From the NCBI GenBank assembly GCA_004144595.1, contig SEEM01000031.1, positions 1 through 64,000 on the forward strand: a stretch of 64,000 nt of DNA, in the 5' to 3' direction. Made by a program: the position numbers and the translations under genes. Under the pieces are notes generated by a model, which did no database searches, was not told the DNA's origin, and was given only the letters and a program-made list of their open reading frames with translations. The number at the start of each line of letters is the position of its first letter. Positions within the stretch are counted from its first letter, which is position 1. Source of the stretch: Hyphomicrobiales bacterium. GTDB taxonomy: Bacteria; Pseudomonadota; Alphaproteobacteria; Rhizobiales; Beijerinckiaceae. Below, in pieces: positions 54,689 to 64,000 of this stretch.

Positions 54689-55489
54689 GTGCAGCGCGCT
54701 GAACGATTGCTCGACATGATCCAGAGCCTGCGCCGCCGCAGGCGCCCCGTGACCGCCGAGACGCTTGCCTCCGAGCTCGACGTCTCCGTGCGCACGGTCT
54801 ACCGCGATATCGGCGCATTGGTGCGCCAGGGCGTGCCCGTGCGCGGCGAGGCCGGCATCGGCTATGTGCTCGATGCGGGCTTCGATCTGCCGCCATTGAT
54901 GCTATCGCCCGACGAGATCGAGGCTGTTCTTGTCGGCATGCGCTGGCTCAGCGAACGCGCCGATCCGGTGCTGGCGCGCGCCGCCGAGGATGTGGTCAGC
55001 AAGGTCGCGGCAGTGCTGCCGCCGCATCTGCGTCCGATCCTGCTCGACGGCGCCCTGTTCGCGGCCTCCCATCCCGGCGACGTGCCGGCCGATCAGGTCG
55101 ATGTCGGAGCGGTGCGCGCAGCCATCCGTAACGGCCGCAAGCTCTCGATCCACTATAGCGACGAGAGCGGCCACGCGACGCAGCGCATGATCTGGCCGAT
55201 CGGGATGACCTTCTACGAACGCGTGCGCATCGTCATCGCCTGGTGCGAACTGAGGCAGGCCTTCCGCCATTTCCGCACCGACCGCATGACCGGGCTCGTC
55301 GCGCTCGAGGAGCGTTACCCCGCTCGCCGCGCCGATCTCTTCCGCCGCTGGCAGAAGGAGGAGGAGGCGACGCGCGAGGAATGGGAGCGCTGCAAGCGCG
55401 AGGGGGTATCCCCGGCTCAGCCGCGGATCACGGCCCCGCCTTCCAGCCTCGCGCGGCCGGAGGCGACCTCCGCCAGCGCTGCCGGATAA
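54689..55489 (+). CDS. YafY-type transcriptional regulator (HTH and WYL domains)
   Basis: The 266-residue product begins with an HTH-11 domain: RAERLLDMIQSLRRRRRPVT then LASELDVSVRTVYRDIGALV. The WYL domain spans about 135-215, with AIRNGRKLSIHYSDESG and IWPIGMTFYERVRIVIAWCE. The W/Y/L pattern is partly altered. Such proteins regulate stress or metabolic genes in response to nucleic acid or small ligands. The start is GTG 54689. The C-terminal ~30 residues go beyond the domain and overlap the convergent purN gene by 73 bp. Two palindromic sites upstream suggest autoregulation. Confidence 0.87.
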   Translation: MQRAERLLDMIQSLRRRRRPVTAETLASELDVSVRTVYRDIGALVRQGVPVRGEAGIGYVLDAGFDLPPLMLSPDEIEAVLVGMRWLSERADPVLARAAEDVVSKVAAVLPPHLRPILLDGALFAASHPGDVPADQVDVGAVRAAIRNGRKLSIHYSDESGHATQRMIWPIGMTFYERVRIVIAWCELRQAFRHFRTDRMTGLVALEERYPARRADLFRRWQKEEEATREEWERCKREGVSPAQPRITAPPSSLARPEATSASAAG

Positions 55490-56040
55490 AGCTTGTGCTC
55501 CTCGACGAGGACGCGTTGCGCCAGCGTCTCCTCGTCGTCGCCGGGCAGCACCGGCACCTTGGCCTGCAGGATCACCGGCCCGGCATCGAGCTCCGGCACG
55601 ACGAAATGCGCCGAGCAGCCATGCTCGGAAACGCCGGCCTCCAGCGCCTGCCGATGCGTGTGCGTACCCTTGAACAAGGGCAGCAGCGAAGGATGGATGT
55701 TGATCATCCGTCCTTCCCAGCGCGTCACGAACCAGGGCGTCAGGATGCGCATGAAGCCGGCGAGCACGATGAGGTCGATCTGGTTGACGCGCAGGACTTC
55801 GTCAATCGCCCGCTCGAAGGCTTCGCGATCCCTGTTGAAGGCGCGATGATCGACGGTCGCGGTGGCGATGCCGAATTCGCGCGCGCGTTCGAGCCCGGCG
55901 ACATCGGGAATGTTGGAGATGACAAGCGCGATTTCTGCCGGATAGCCCTGTGCCTGCGCCGCCTCGGCCAGCGAGACCATGTTGGAGCCGCGCCCGGAGA
56001 TCAGAACCCCGACGCGCTTGCGGGGAGGGGCGATGGTCAC
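55417..56040 (-). CDS. purN: Phosphoribosylglycinamide formyltransferase
   Basis: PurN (207 residues) transfers a formyl group from 10-formyl-THF to GAR in purine synthesis. [20 protein letters not shown] is the N-terminal phosphate-binding loop. [34 protein letters not shown] (catalytic N and H) and [15 protein letters not shown] (catalytic D) are present. The GTG start overlaps the purM stop (GTGA), so translation is coupled. Confidence 0.97.
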   Translation of the reverse strand: MTIAPPRKRVGVLISGRGSNMVSLAEAAQAQGYPAEIALVISNIPDVAGLERAREFGIATATVDHRAFNRDREAFERAIDEVLRVNQIDLIVLAGFMRILTPWFVTRWEGRMINIHPSLLPLFKGTHTHRQALEAGVSEHGCSAHFVVPELDAGPVILQAKVPVLPGDDEETLAQRVLVEEHKLYPAALAEVASGRARLEGGAVIRG

Positions 56041-57110
56041 AGCGAGAGCTTGCCGCGATAGCCGACCTGCTCTCCGCCGGCCGCGACCGGCACGATCTCG
56101 CCGAGCTTCACCGGCGCCTCGCCTGCGGCCTTCAGCGCGGCGAGCACGTCATCTGCCTTGCTGGCCTCAGCCGCGACGATCATGCCGATGCCGCAGTTAA
56201 AGGTGCGCAGCATCTCGCGCTCGGCGACACCGCCGACCTTGGCGAGCCAGCCGAACACCGCCGGAACCGGAATGGCGGGCAGGTCCAGCGCGACACCGAG
56301 CCCTTCGGGCAGGACGCGCGGAATGTTGTCGGGGAAGCCGCCGCCGGTGATATGCGCCAGCGCCTTGATGCCGTCGGTCGCCTTCAGCGCCTGCAGCAGC
56401 GGCTTCACATAGATGCGGGTCGGCTGCAGCAGCGCTTCTGCGAGGCTCTTTTCCGGCGCGAACGGCGCAGGCGCGTCCCAGCCGAGGCCGCTGAGCTGGA
56501 CGATGCGGCGGACCAGCGAATAGCCGTTCGAATGCACGCCGGAGGAGGGCAGGCCGAACACGATGTCGCCGGGCTTCAAGTCCTCGCGCGGCAGCAACGT
56601 GCCGCGCTCGGCCGCGCCGACGGCGAAGCCGGCAAGATCGTAGTCCTTTTCAGCGTACATGCCGGGCATCTCGGCGGTTTCGCCGCCGATCAGCGCGCAG
56701 CCGGCCTGGCGGCAGCCATCGGCGATGCCGCGGACGATCTCCACGCCGACCTTCGGGTCGAGCTTGCCGGTGGCGTAATAGTCGAGGAAGAGCAGCGGCT
56801 CGGCGCCCTGCACGATCAGGTCGTTGACGCACATCGCCACAAGGTCGATGCCGATCGTCGAGTGCAGCCCGCTTTCGATCGCGATCTTCACCTTGGTGCC
56901 GACGCCGTCATTGGCCGCGACCAGGATCGGATCGCTGAAGCCGGCGGCCTTGAGGTCGAACAGCCCGCCGAACCCGCCGATCTCGGCGTCCGCGCCCGGC
57001 CGGCGCGTCGCGCGCACCAGCGGCTTGATCTCGTCGACCATCGCATTGCCGGCGTCGATATCGACACCTGCCTGCGCATAGGTCAGTCCGTTTGCGCCGG
57101 GCTTGCTCAT
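56037..57110 (-). CDS. purM: Phosphoribosylformylglycinamidine cyclo-ligase (AIR synthetase)
   Basis: PurM (357 residues) closes the imidazole ring of AIR using ATP. It has [75 protein letters not shown] and [22 protein letters not shown] at 57110 gives normal length; the frame runs on to 57803 without family similarity. It is divergent from the CDP-alcohol transferase gene, as in many alphaproteobacteria. Confidence 0.97.
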   Translation of the reverse strand: MSKPGANGLTYAQAGVDIDAGNAMVDEIKPLVRATRRPGADAEIGGFGGLFDLKAAGFSDPILVAANDGVGTKVKIAIESGLHSTIGIDLVAMCVNDLIVQGAEPLLFLDYYATGKLDPKVGVEIVRGIADGCRQAGCALIGGETAEMPGMYAEKDYDLAGFAVGAAERGTLLPREDLKPGDIVFGLPSSGVHSNGYSLVRRIVQLSGLGWDAPAPFAPEKSLAEALLQPTRIYVKPLLQALKATDGIKALAHITGGGFPDNIPRVLPEGLGVALDLPAIPVPAVFGWLAKVGGVAEREMLRTFNCGIGMIVAAEASKADDVLAALKAAGEAPVKLGEIVPVAAGGEQVGYRGKLSL

Positions 57111-57284
57111 TGCGTGTCGCCTTCCTTCTGCTCGCGCGAGCGATAGGCAAGCGCGCCTGCGCTGGCAAGGCATTCGCGCCCGGTTTGTCGATTTCTCACA
57201 GGGAGGAGGCTTCATTCCGGCCGGGCACAGGCCCCCTGAGCGGAGGGCATTGGTCTTTCCCGCGGTTCGCGCGACACTGCCATC

Positions 57285-57815
57285 ATGACGATCCCAAACC
57301 TGATCACCATCGGCCGCCTGTTCCTGGTGCCTCTGGTCATCGTCATGATCGTCGGCGCGAACTGGGAAATGGCCTTCATCCTTTTCGTGGTTGCCGGCAT
57401 CTCGGACGCCGTCGACGGCTTCCTCGCCAAGCGCTGCGGCATGGCGAGCGAGCTCGGCGCCTGGCTCGATCCCGTCGCCGACAAGGCGCTGATCGTCTCG
57501 ATCTACATCACGCTCGCGGTCGTCGGCGCGATTCCGGTCTGGCTCGTCATCCTCGTCGTCGCGCGCGACCTGATGATCGTGGCGGCGGTGATCCTGTCCT
57601 GGCTGCTCGACAAACCTCTGACCATCGCGCCGATCGTCGTCAGCAAGCTCAACACTGCCGCCCAGATCGGCTTCGCCGCGCTGGCACTGGGCTCGCGGGC
57701 CTTCGGCGTCGAGCTCGGCGCCGCGGCGCTGGTCTGTGAACTCGTCGTCGCTGTGTTGACGGTCGCCTCGATGACGGCCTATCTCGCCCTTTGGCTGCGC
57801 CACATGGCGCGTTGA
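57285..57815 (+). CDS. CDP-alcohol phosphatidyltransferase family protein (PgsA-like)
   Basis: This membrane enzyme (176 residues) has five to six hydrophobic segments. It begins [19 protein letters not shown], typical of PgsA-like proteins. The active site [20 protein letters not shown] followed by LDPVADK matches D-x2-D-G-x2-A-(R/K)-x8-G-x3-D-x3-D. It would make a phospholipid head-group linkage, but since cells encode several such enzymes, the alcohol substrate cannot be assigned. It leads the perM-hdaA-ppk-ppx cluster. Confidence 0.9.
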   Translation: MTIPNLITIGRLFLVPLVIVMIVGANWEMAFILFVVAGISDAVDGFLAKRCGMASELGAWLDPVADKALIVSIYITLAVVGAIPVWLVILVVARDLMIVAAVILSWLLDKPLTIAPIVVSKLNTAAQIGFAALALGSRAFGVELGAAALVCELVVAVLTVASMTAYLALWLRHMAR

Positions 57816-57907
57816 CGGGGTTTATCCGCCACCGCCGCTTGGAACCTCGGTTCTCCATGCACATGTGTCTTGTCCTGCCGGCCGTGACACGCGAGAGAGG
57901 CTGATCG

Positions 57908-59017
57908 ATGACGTTGCAGCGCCAGATCGGCTTCTGGGTCGGTTCCCTACTCGTGTTCGTGCTGTTTCTGGTGGTGCTGCGGGATGTGCTGCTGCCCTTC
58001 ATCGCGGCTCTGGCGCTGGCTTACCTGCTCGATCCGCTGGCCGACCGGCTGGAGCGGATGGGGCTCAGCCGCCTCGCAGCCACGATTCTGATCCTCGTCG
58101 TCTTCCTGCTCATCTTCGTGCTGGGGCTGGTGCTGCTGGCGCCCTTGCTCGGTCAGCAACTCGCCGGCCTTGTCGCGCGGCTGCCTGCCGATGCCGCCAA
58201 GCTCCAGGCGCTGGTATTGGAGAAAGGCGCGCCCTGGCTCGAGCGCTTCGGTGGCTCCGACCTCACCAAGGAGGCGCAGAGCTCGCTGGGCAATGTCGTC
58301 GGCGACGGCATCAAATGGTTTGGCGGGCTGCTCCAATCGCTGTGGAGCGGCGGGACCGCGATCATCGGCGTGTTCTCGCTGCTGGTGCTGACGCCGGTCA
58401 TCGCGTTCTACCTGCTGGTCGATTGGGACCGCATGGTCGCCACGGTCGATGGCTGGCTGCCGCTCGACCATCGCGGCACCATCCGTGGCCTGCTGCGCGA
58501 GATGGACATGGCGATCGCCGGCTTTCTGCGCGGGCAGGCGCTGGTCTGCGTACTGCTCGGCGGCTTCTATGCGATCGGCCTCAGCGTCATCGGCGTCAAT
58601 TTCGGTGCGCTGATCGGCATCATCTCCGGTTTCCTCTCCTTCATCCCCTATGTCGGCTCGCTGACCGGGCTGGTGCTCTCGGTCGGCGTCGCGACCGTGC
58701 AGTTCTGGCCGGACTGGACCTGGCCCCTGGCGACGCTCGGCGTCTTCCTCGCCGGGCAGTTCCTCGAAGGGAATATCTTCCAGCCGAAGTTCGTCGGCGA
58801 CTCCATCGGCGTGCACCCAGTCTGGCTGATGTTCGCGCTGCTCGCCTTCGGCTCGCTGTTCGGCTTCGTCGGGCTCTTGCTGGCAGTGCCTCTGGCTGCC
58901 GTCATTGGCGTGCTTTGCCGCTTCGCGCTCCGGCAATATCTCACCAGCAATCTCTACCACGGCGGCGATGCCACCCGCGCCGCGGCGGCGAAGGCGCGCA
59001 TCGACGCCGACGACTGA
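57908..59017 (+). CDS. AI-2E (PerM)-family transporter
   Basis: The 369-residue membrane protein has about seven to eight hydrophobic segments. It has VVLRDVLLPFIAALALAYLL near the N-terminus and the family's C-terminal core FLRGQALVCVLLGGFYAIGL, GIISGFLSFIPYVGSLTG, QPKFVGDSIGVHPVWLMFAL and FGFVGLLLAVPLAAVIGVL. Members export or exchange small solutes, and the AI-2 role of the founding member should not be assumed. hdaA follows after 7 bp. Confidence 0.92.
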   Translation: MTLQRQIGFWVGSLLVFVLFLVVLRDVLLPFIAALALAYLLDPLADRLERMGLSRLAATILILVVFLLIFVLGLVLLAPLLGQQLAGLVARLPADAAKLQALVLEKGAPWLERFGGSDLTKEAQSSLGNVVGDGIKWFGGLLQSLWSGGTAIIGVFSLLVLTPVIAFYLLVDWDRMVATVDGWLPLDHRGTIRGLLREMDMAIAGFLRGQALVCVLLGGFYAIGLSVIGVNFGALIGIISGFLSFIPYVGSLTGLVLSVGVATVQFWPDWTWPLATLGVFLAGQFLEGNIFQPKFVGDSIGVHPVWLMFALLAFGSLFGFVGLLLAVPLAAVIGVLCRFALRQYLTSNLYHGGDATRAAAAKARIDADD

Positions 59018-59024
59018 GTTCGTC

Positions 59025-59723
59025 ATGTCCGATGTTCCCCCGCGCCCGCGCCAGCTCGCCTTCGACCTGCCGGTCGACAGCCGCCACGGTGTCGAGGATT
59101 TTCTGGTCGGTGCCTCCAACGAGGCAGCCTATGGCCTGGTAGAGCGCTGGCCGGCCTGGCCGGAATCCTGGCTGCGCCTGACCGGGCCGGAAGGCGCCGG
59201 CAAGACCCATCTCGCCGCGATATGGGCCCGCGCCGCCCATGCCTGGACGATTCCCGCCAGGGAGTTGAGCGAGGCGCAGGTCCCGCATCTGGTTTCCGGC
59301 GGTGCGCTGGTCATCGAGGATTGCGATTCGGGCTCCTTCGACGAGCCCGCGCTGTTCCATCTGATGAATGCGATCAAGGCCCGCGGCGGCTTCCTGCTGC
59401 TGACGGCGCGGCGCCCGCCCGATCTCTGGGGCGTGGGCGTGCCGGACCTGCTCTCGCGGCTGAGGCTGGCGCCTGCCGCGACGATCGAGCCGCCGGATGA
59501 CGGCCTGCTGCGGGCCCTGCTGGTCAAGCTCTTCATCGATCGCCAGCTCGTGGTCGATGTCGCCGTGATCGACACGCTCGCCATGCGGATGGAGCGCTCC
59601 TTCGCCGCGGCGCGGCAGGTCGTCGACCGGCTGGACCGGCTCGCGCTCGAGCGCGGACGCCGTGTGACGCGTCCGCTGGTGCAGGAGGCGCTGGCGGAAC
59701 TGTTTCCGGAGGAGCTGGGTTGA
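59025..59723 (+). CDS. hdaA: DnaA-related regulator HdaA
   Basis: The 232-residue protein resembles the AAA+ domain of DnaA without the DNA-binding domain IV. It begins with a clamp-binding-like QLAFDLPVDSRHG (Q-L-x-x-D-L), has P-loop LTGPEGAGKTHLAAIWARAA, Walker B-like ALVIEDCDSG and ERSFAAARQVVDRLDRLALE. HdaA stimulates ATP hydrolysis by DnaA when bound to the sliding clamp and so limits replication initiation. ATG at 59025 is just after the perM stop. Confidence 0.93.
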   Translation: MSDVPPRPRQLAFDLPVDSRHGVEDFLVGASNEAAYGLVERWPAWPESWLRLTGPEGAGKTHLAAIWARAAHAWTIPARELSEAQVPHLVSGGALVIEDCDSGSFDEPALFHLMNAIKARGGFLLLTARRPPDLWGVGVPDLLSRLRLAPAATIEPPDDGLLRALLVKLFIDRQLVVDVAVIDTLAMRMERSFAAARQVVDRLDRLALERGRRVTRPLVQEALAELFPEELG

Positions 59724-59808
59724 TCCGGGCCGTCTCTGCGCAGGCTCCATGCTGCAAATCATGTCGCTTGTCATCGAACCGTCGCACTAGAATGGCTTCA
59801 ACGCTGGC

Positions 59809-62040
59809 ATGAGCGGAAAGAAGAGCAGGACGCGAGTGAAGCGCATGAACCTCGACACCGTGATCGACGAGTCGGAGAAGCTTTCCAGCGAGGCCGATGC
59901 GGCGCCTCTGCGCCATCGGCCGGAGCGCTTCATCAATCGCGAACTATCCTGGCTGCAGTTCAACCGGCGCGTGATGGAAGAGGCTTCGAATCGCAGCCAT
60001 CCGCTGCTGGAACAACTGCGCTTCCTCTCGATATCCGCGAATAATCTCGACGAGTTCTTCATGGTTCGCGTCTCCGGCCTGCGCGAGCAGCTCAAGGCAG
60101 GCGTGGTCACGCGCAGCCAGGATGGGCTCACCCCGGCCGGCCAGCTCGTCGCCATCGGGGAGGCCGTTGCGGCGCTGACCGGGGACCAGCAGGCCCGCTG
60201 GGCGGAGCTCCGTCACGACCTCAACGAGAACCGCATCCACCTGCTCCAGCCGGCCGATATCGGCTCGCAGGATCGGATCTGGCTGGAGGACTACTTCCTC
60301 AACTACGTGTTCCCGGTGCTGACGCCGCTGGCGATCGACCCGGCGCATCCCTTCCCGTTCATTCCCAATCTCGGCTTCACCATCGCGCTGGCGCTGGAGC
60401 GCAAGCATGACGGGCGCCAACTCGACGCGCTGATCCGCGTGCCCACGAAGATCGACCGCTTCATCGAGCTGCCGGACCTGGCGCGCGAGGGACTGCACCG
60501 CTTCATCGCGCTCGATGACGCGGTCTCGCTGTTCATCAGCAAGCTCTTCCCCGGCTACGAGGTGAAGGGCGCCGGCTCCTTCCGCATCATCCGCGACTCC
60601 GATCTCGACATCGAGGAAGAGGCCGAGGACCTCGTCCGCGTCTTCGAGACCATGCTGAAGCAGCGCCGCCTCGGCGTCGTCATCCGGCTCGAACTCTCGA
60701 CCGGCATGCCCGATCATCTGCGCCGCCTGATCGTGCGTGAGCTCAAGGTCGACAGCGACGAGGTCGTCGAGGTCAACGGCATGATCGGCTTGACGGAGCT
60801 CTCGCAACTCGTCGGCGTCGACCGGCCGGACCTCAAGTTCAAGCCCTACAATGCCCGCTTCCCCGAGCGCATCCGCGAGCATGGCGGCGACTGCTTCGCC
60901 GCGATCCGACAGAAGGACCTTCTGGTCCATCACCCCTATGAGAGCTTCGATGTCGTCGTGCAGTTCCTGCAGCAGGCGGCGCGCGATCCCAACGTCGTCG
61001 CGATCAAGCAGACGCTCTACCGCACGTCCGCGAACTCGCCGATCGTCAAGGCGCTGACCGAAGCGGCCGAGGCCGGCAAGTCGGTCACCGCACTGGTCGA
61101 GCTCAAGGCCCGCTTCGACGAAGAGGCGAACATCCGCTGGGCCAAGGAGATGGAGCGCGCCGGCGTCCAGGTCGTCTACGGCTTCATCGAACTGAAGACC
61201 CATGCCAAGCTGTCATTGGTGGTGCGCCGCGAGGCCGGCCAGCTCATTACGTATTGCCACATCGCCACCGGCAACTATCACCCGATCACGGCGCGCATCT
61301 ACACCGACGTCTCCTTCTTCACCGCCGACCCCGTGCTGTCGCAGGACGTCGCCCGCGTCTTCAATTTCATCACCGGCTATGCCGAGCCCGATGGGCTGGA
61401 GCGCATGGCGGTCTCGCCGACCGGCCTGAAGCAGCGCCTGCTCTCCGATATCGCCGAGGAGGTCGCCCATGTGAAGGCCGGCCGCAAGGGCGCGATCTGG
61501 GGCAAATGCAACTCGCTCGTCGACCCGGAGATCATCGACGCGCTCTATGATGCGAGCCAGGCCGGCGTCGAGATCGATTTCGTCGTGCGCGGCATCTGCT
61601 GCCTGAGGCCGGGCGTGCCCGGTCTTTCGGACAATATCCGCGTCAAGTCGATCATCGGCCGCTTCCTCGAGCATACCCGCATCTATGCTTTCGGTGCCGG
61701 CCACGGGATGCCGTCGCCCAAGGCCAAGATCTACATTTCCTCGGCCGATTTGATGCCGCGCAACCTCGACCGCCGCGTCGAGGCGCTGACGCCGATCCTC
61801 AATCCGACTGTGCATCAGCAGCTGATGGATCAGATCATGCTGGCCAATTGGCTCGACAACGAGCAGAGCTGGACGATATTGCCCGATGGCGGTTCGCGCC
61901 GCATTGTCCCCGCGCCGAACGAAGAGCCGTTCAATGCGCATAAATACTTCATGACCAACCCGAGTCTGTCCGGACGTGGAAAATCGCTCTCCAATTCAAG
62001 TCCCCGCTCCCTCTCGCGCCGAGGGGGACGTAAGGCCTGA
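59809..62040 (+). CDS. ppk: Polyphosphate kinase 1
   Basis: Ppk1 (743 residues, or 731 from ATG 59845) makes inorganic polyphosphate from ATP. The N domain has [20 protein letters not shown] and [20 protein letters not shown]. The head domain follows, and the two phospholipase-D-like C domains carry [18 protein letters not shown], the autophosphorylated histidine in [17 protein letters not shown] and [20 protein letters not shown]. The 3' end overlaps the ppx start by 65 bp, so the opposing synthesis and hydrolysis enzymes are coupled. Confidence 0.97.
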   Translation: MSGKKSRTRVKRMNLDTVIDESEKLSSEADAAPLRHRPERFINRELSWLQFNRRVMEEASNRSHPLLEQLRFLSISANNLDEFFMVRVSGLREQLKAGVVTRSQDGLTPAGQLVAIGEAVAALTGDQQARWAELRHDLNENRIHLLQPADIGSQDRIWLEDYFLNYVFPVLTPLAIDPAHPFPFIPNLGFTIALALERKHDGRQLDALIRVPTKIDRFIELPDLAREGLHRFIALDDAVSLFISKLFPGYEVKGAGSFRIIRDSDLDIEEEAEDLVRVFETMLKQRRLGVVIRLELSTGMPDHLRRLIVRELKVDSDEVVEVNGMIGLTELSQLVGVDRPDLKFKPYNARFPERIREHGGDCFAAIRQKDLLVHHPYESFDVVVQFLQQAARDPNVVAIKQTLYRTSANSPIVKALTEAAEAGKSVTALVELKARFDEEANIRWAKEMERAGVQVVYGFIELKTHAKLSLVVRREAGQLITYCHIATGNYHPITARIYTDVSFFTADPVLSQDVARVFNFITGYAEPDGLERMAVSPTGLKQRLLSDIAEEVAHVKAGRKGAIWGKCNSLVDPEIIDALYDASQAGVEIDFVVRGICCLRPGVPGLSDNIRVKSIIGRFLEHTRIYAFGAGHGMPSPKAKIYISSADLMPRNLDRRVEALTPILNPTVHQQLMDQIMLANWLDNEQSWTILPDGGSRRIVPAPNEEPFNAHKYFMTNPSLSGRGKSLSNSSPRSLSRRGGRKA

Positions 62041-63550
62041 GCTGAGGCATGCGCCGGGGCGGCTCGCGCTGTCCCACACGATCGCCATTGTCGATATCGG
62101 CTCGAACTCGGTCCGCCTCGTCGTCTACGAGATGCTGGCGCGCGCGCCATCGCAGGTCTTCAATGAGAAGGAGATGGCGGGTCTCGGCCGTCAGGTCGCC
62201 TCGACCGGGCGCCTCGCGGAGGACGCCGTCGCAAAGGCGATCAATGCGCTGGTGCGCTTCCGCATCCTCTGCGAAGCCATGCATGTCGGCGAGCTCCGCG
62301 TCATCGCGACCGCCGCGGCTCGCTATGCCAGCAACGGTCCCGAATTCATCGCCCGCGCCGAGCAGGCGATCGGCCAGCCGATCGAACTGATCTCCGGCGG
62401 GCGCGAGGCCGTGCTCTCCGGCCTCGGCGTGATCTCCGGCTTCGACAATCCGGACGGCGTCGTCGGCGACCTCGGCGGTGGCAGCCTGGAGCTGATCTCG
62501 GTCAAGGACGGTGCGGTCGGGCAGGGCGCCAGCGTCCCGCTCGGCGGCCTCGCCCTGCTCGATCGTTCCAAGGGTTCGCTCAAGGCGGCCGAGAAGATCG
62601 TCAAGGACGAACTCGACAAGCTGCCGCAGCTCTCGGCCATGAAGGGGCGGGACTTCTACGCGGTCGGCGGCACCTGGCGCGCGCTGGCCACGCTGCACCA
62701 GCACCGTGCGGCGTATCCGCTTAACGTTATGCACGGTTATTCAGTGCCGACGCGCGACGTCGCCGATTTCGTCAAGCTGGTCGAGCGGGCCGATATCTCG
62801 GTGCTGAACGCGATCGATGCGGTCTCCTCGGCGCGCCGCCCGCTCCTGGCCTATGGCGCGCTGGTGCTGGACGAACTGATCAAGCGCGGCAAACCGCGCG
62901 AGATCATCATCTCGGCACAGGGCGTACGCGAAGGCCTGCTGCACGAGCAGCTCTCGCCCGAGGAACAGAACGCCGACCCGCTGATGCAGGCCGCGCGCGA
63001 CTACAATCTGCTGCGGGCCCGCGATCCGCGCCATGCGGCCGAGCTGATCAATTGGACCCGCGGCATTCTCGAGACGGCCGGCCTGCCTCAGGACGAGCCC
63101 TCGGGCCGTATGATCGAGACCGTCTGCCTGCTCTCAGACATCGGCTGGCGCGCCCATCCCGATTATCGCGGCGAGCAGAGCATGAATGTCATCGCGCACG
63201 CCTATTTCACCGGCCTCGACCATGTCGGCCGGGCCTTCCTGGCGCTGACGATCTTCCACCGCTATGCGGGGATGAAGGCGAGCTCGCCGGCCGCTGCCGG
63301 GCTGAAAACGCTGCTGCCGCCGGCGATCCTGGCGCGGGCGCAGTTGATCGCTGCAATCTTCCGCGTCGCCTATCTGCTCTCGGCCGGCATGTCGGGCATC
63401 CTGCCGCGTATCCCGGCCGCCTGCGTCGACAACCGCCTGCTCCTGCGCTTTCCCACCGATCTCGCGGCGCTGGCGAGCGACCGCGTCGAAGGGCGGCTCA
63501 AGCAGCTTGCGAAACTGCTGGGGCGCGATTTCGAGATCGGCAGGCTCTGA
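61976..63550 (+). CDS. ppx: Exopolyphosphatase (Ppx/GppA family)
   Basis: The 524-residue protein of the ASKHA fold has [39 protein letters not shown], the phosphate-2 loop [15 protein letters not shown] and [15 protein letters not shown]-terminal HD-like helical domain follows (about 330-524). It degrades polyphosphate and possibly pppGpp. GTG at 61976 lies inside ppk; the family-like sequence starts at about residue 35, so a start near 62072 cannot be excluded. Confidence 0.95.
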   Translation: MENRSPIQVPAPSRAEGDVRPELRHAPGRLALSHTIAIVDIGSNSVRLVVYEMLARAPSQVFNEKEMAGLGRQVASTGRLAEDAVAKAINALVRFRILCEAMHVGELRVIATAAARYASNGPEFIARAEQAIGQPIELISGGREAVLSGLGVISGFDNPDGVVGDLGGGSLELISVKDGAVGQGASVPLGGLALLDRSKGSLKAAEKIVKDELDKLPQLSAMKGRDFYAVGGTWRALATLHQHRAAYPLNVMHGYSVPTRDVADFVKLVERADISVLNAIDAVSSARRPLLAYGALVLDELIKRGKPREIIISAQGVREGLLHEQLSPEEQNADPLMQAARDYNLLRARDPRHAAELINWTRGILETAGLPQDEPSGRMIETVCLLSDIGWRAHPDYRGEQSMNVIAHAYFTGLDHVGRAFLALTIFHRYAGMKASSPAAAGLKTLLPPAILARAQLIAAIFRVAYLLSAGMSGILPRIPAACVDNRLLLRFPTDLAALASDRVEGRLKQLAKLLGRDFEIGRL

Positions 63551-63565
63551 GGCCTACGAACCCGC

Positions 63566-63777
63566 GTCATGCTCGGGCTTGACCCGAGCATCTCTCGCCG
63601 GAATGGGCTCCAGCCGTCATTGCGAGAGCGCAGCGACGAAGCAATCCAGGAGGGCTGGTTGAGCCTCTTGCCCAGTCCCTCTGGATTGCTTCGCCTTGCT
63701 CGCAATGACGGTGGAGGTTCCGGCGACTTCGTCATGAGATTCTCGGGTCGAAGCGATGCTTCGCCCGAGAATGACGG
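63566..63777. repeat. Composite repeat: family C element nested in a family D element
   Basis: The left arm GTCATGCTCGGGCTTGACCC and GAGCATCTC, and the right arm ATGAGATTCTCGGG ... CCCGAGAATGACGG, match the two ends of the family D copy at 49914-50010. Between them lies an entire family C element (63614-63711). It separates ppx from metC. Confidence 0.7.
63614..63711. repeat. Palindromic repeat, family C copy 2
   Basis: CCGTCATTGCGAGAGCGCAG, CGAAGCAATCCAG and the inverted TGGATTGCTTCG, CTCGCAATGACGG share their arms with the copy at 39568-39667. Confidence 0.8.
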
Positions 63778-63788
63778 CCGGGTGCCGC

Positions 63789-64000
63789 TTACCCTACCGC
63801 CCGCAACCGCGCGAAGCCGGCGTCGAGATCGGCCTTGAGGTCCTCGATATCCTCGAGCCCGATATGGATGCGGATCGTCGGGCCGTCGAAGCCCGGTTTG
63901 GTCGCGGTACGGTAGTCCTTGCAGTCGAAGGGCAGGACGAGGCTCTCGTAGCCGCCCCAAGAGGCGCCGATTCCGAACAGCGTCAGCCCGTCCAGCATCG
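63789..64000 (-). CDS. metC: Cystathionine beta-lyase, C-terminal end (cut by window edge)
   Basis: The visible 70 residues are the C-terminal part of a PLP-dependent Cys/Met metabolism enzyme: LTLFGIGASWGGYESLVLPF is the substrate carboxylate-binding region, followed by GPTIRIHIGLEDIEDLKADL, the family end. The GIGASWGGYESL wording is typical of alphaproteobacterial MetC, which converts cystathionine to homocysteine. The catalytic lysine and most of the protein are outside the window, so other members of the family remain possible. Confidence 0.85.
   Translation of the reverse strand, partial: MLDGLTLFGIGASWGGYESLVLPFDCKDYRTATKPGFDGPTIRIHIGLEDIEDLKADLDAGFARLRAVG

Noticed and set aside
61940-62040. 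Repeat-derived C-terminal tail on Ppk
   Set aside because: The CCCTCTCGCGCCGAGGGGG stretch looks like a family F arm, but tails of the [13 protein letters not shown] type are, as I recall, normal in related Ppk1 proteins.
1-64000. CRISPR array, tRNA, rRNA, prophage or integrative element
   Set aside because: No regularly spaced direct repeats, cloverleaf-like sequence, ribosomal RNA, integrase or phage structural gene was recognised on either strand.

Overview
The window is high-GC DNA (roughly two thirds G+C) from an alphaproteobacterium, most likely of the order Hyphomicrobiales; a Bosea-like genome is my best guess from gene order and repeat types, but no rRNA or other taxonomic marker is present. 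Supporting signs are an alphaproteobacterial LexA box (GAAC-N7-GAAC) in front of an imuA-imuB-dnaE2 mutagenesis cassette, a near-consensus Irr-type iron control element, a purN-purM / CDP-alcohol transferase-perM-hdaA-ppk-ppx cluster, and many short palindromic intergenic repeats of the kind common in this order. Layout: 0-1.8 kb holds the start of a TonB-dependent receptor facing an AraC-type regulator. 2.0-8.0 kb is the SOS mutagenesis cassette, in which dnaE2 carries an in-frame insertion of a palindromic repeat. 8.1-11.5 kb is the sulfate assimilation operon cysH-cysD-cysN, where CysN ends in a DUF2061-like membrane domain instead of an APS kinase. 11.6-19.6 kb is a divergent catabolic cluster that reads as the aerobic CoA-dependent 2-aminobenzoate (anthranilate) pathway: SDR, MarR regulator, enoyl-CoA hydratase, acyl-CoA dehydrogenase, CoA ligase and RidA on the minus strand, and the bifunctional 2-aminobenzoyl-CoA monooxygenase/reductase on the plus strand, with a matching operator-like motif at each promoter. 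19.6-27.2 kb has an MFS transporter, a DUF2778 envelope protein, topA and a serine hydrolase. 27.3-31.4 kb is pyrB-pyrC' (inactive dihydroorotase)-plsY-dprA. 31.4-41.6 kb contains a small conserved protein, an AEC transporter, a frameshifted secreted-protein gene, ruvX, a GNAT enzyme, a 2-hydroxyacid dehydrogenase, a low-GC orphan secreted protein, adenine deaminase, a UPF0173 hydrolase, gatC and gatA. 41.7-46.2 kb is an RND efflux pump that separates gatCA from gatB. 46.6-51.7 kb has gatB, two GNAT proteins, a GST, a DUF2147 protein, a Sel1-like protein and ndk. 51.8-54.5 kb is an outer-membrane MipA protein followed by a thinly coded stretch with small ORFs and repeats. 54.7-64.0 kb has a WYL regulator with an ordered operator array, purN-purM, the CDP-alcohol transferase-perM-hdaA-ppk-ppx cluster, a nested repeat and the end of metC. 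Most of the window is ordinary chromosomal housekeeping sequence. No phage, integrase, complete insertion sequence, CRISPR array, tRNA or rRNA was recognised. The most unusual items are the repeat embedded in dnaE2, the CysN-DUF2061 fusion, the operator arrays of the MarR and WYL regulators, the nested repeat after ppx and the frameshifted gene near 33.3 kb.
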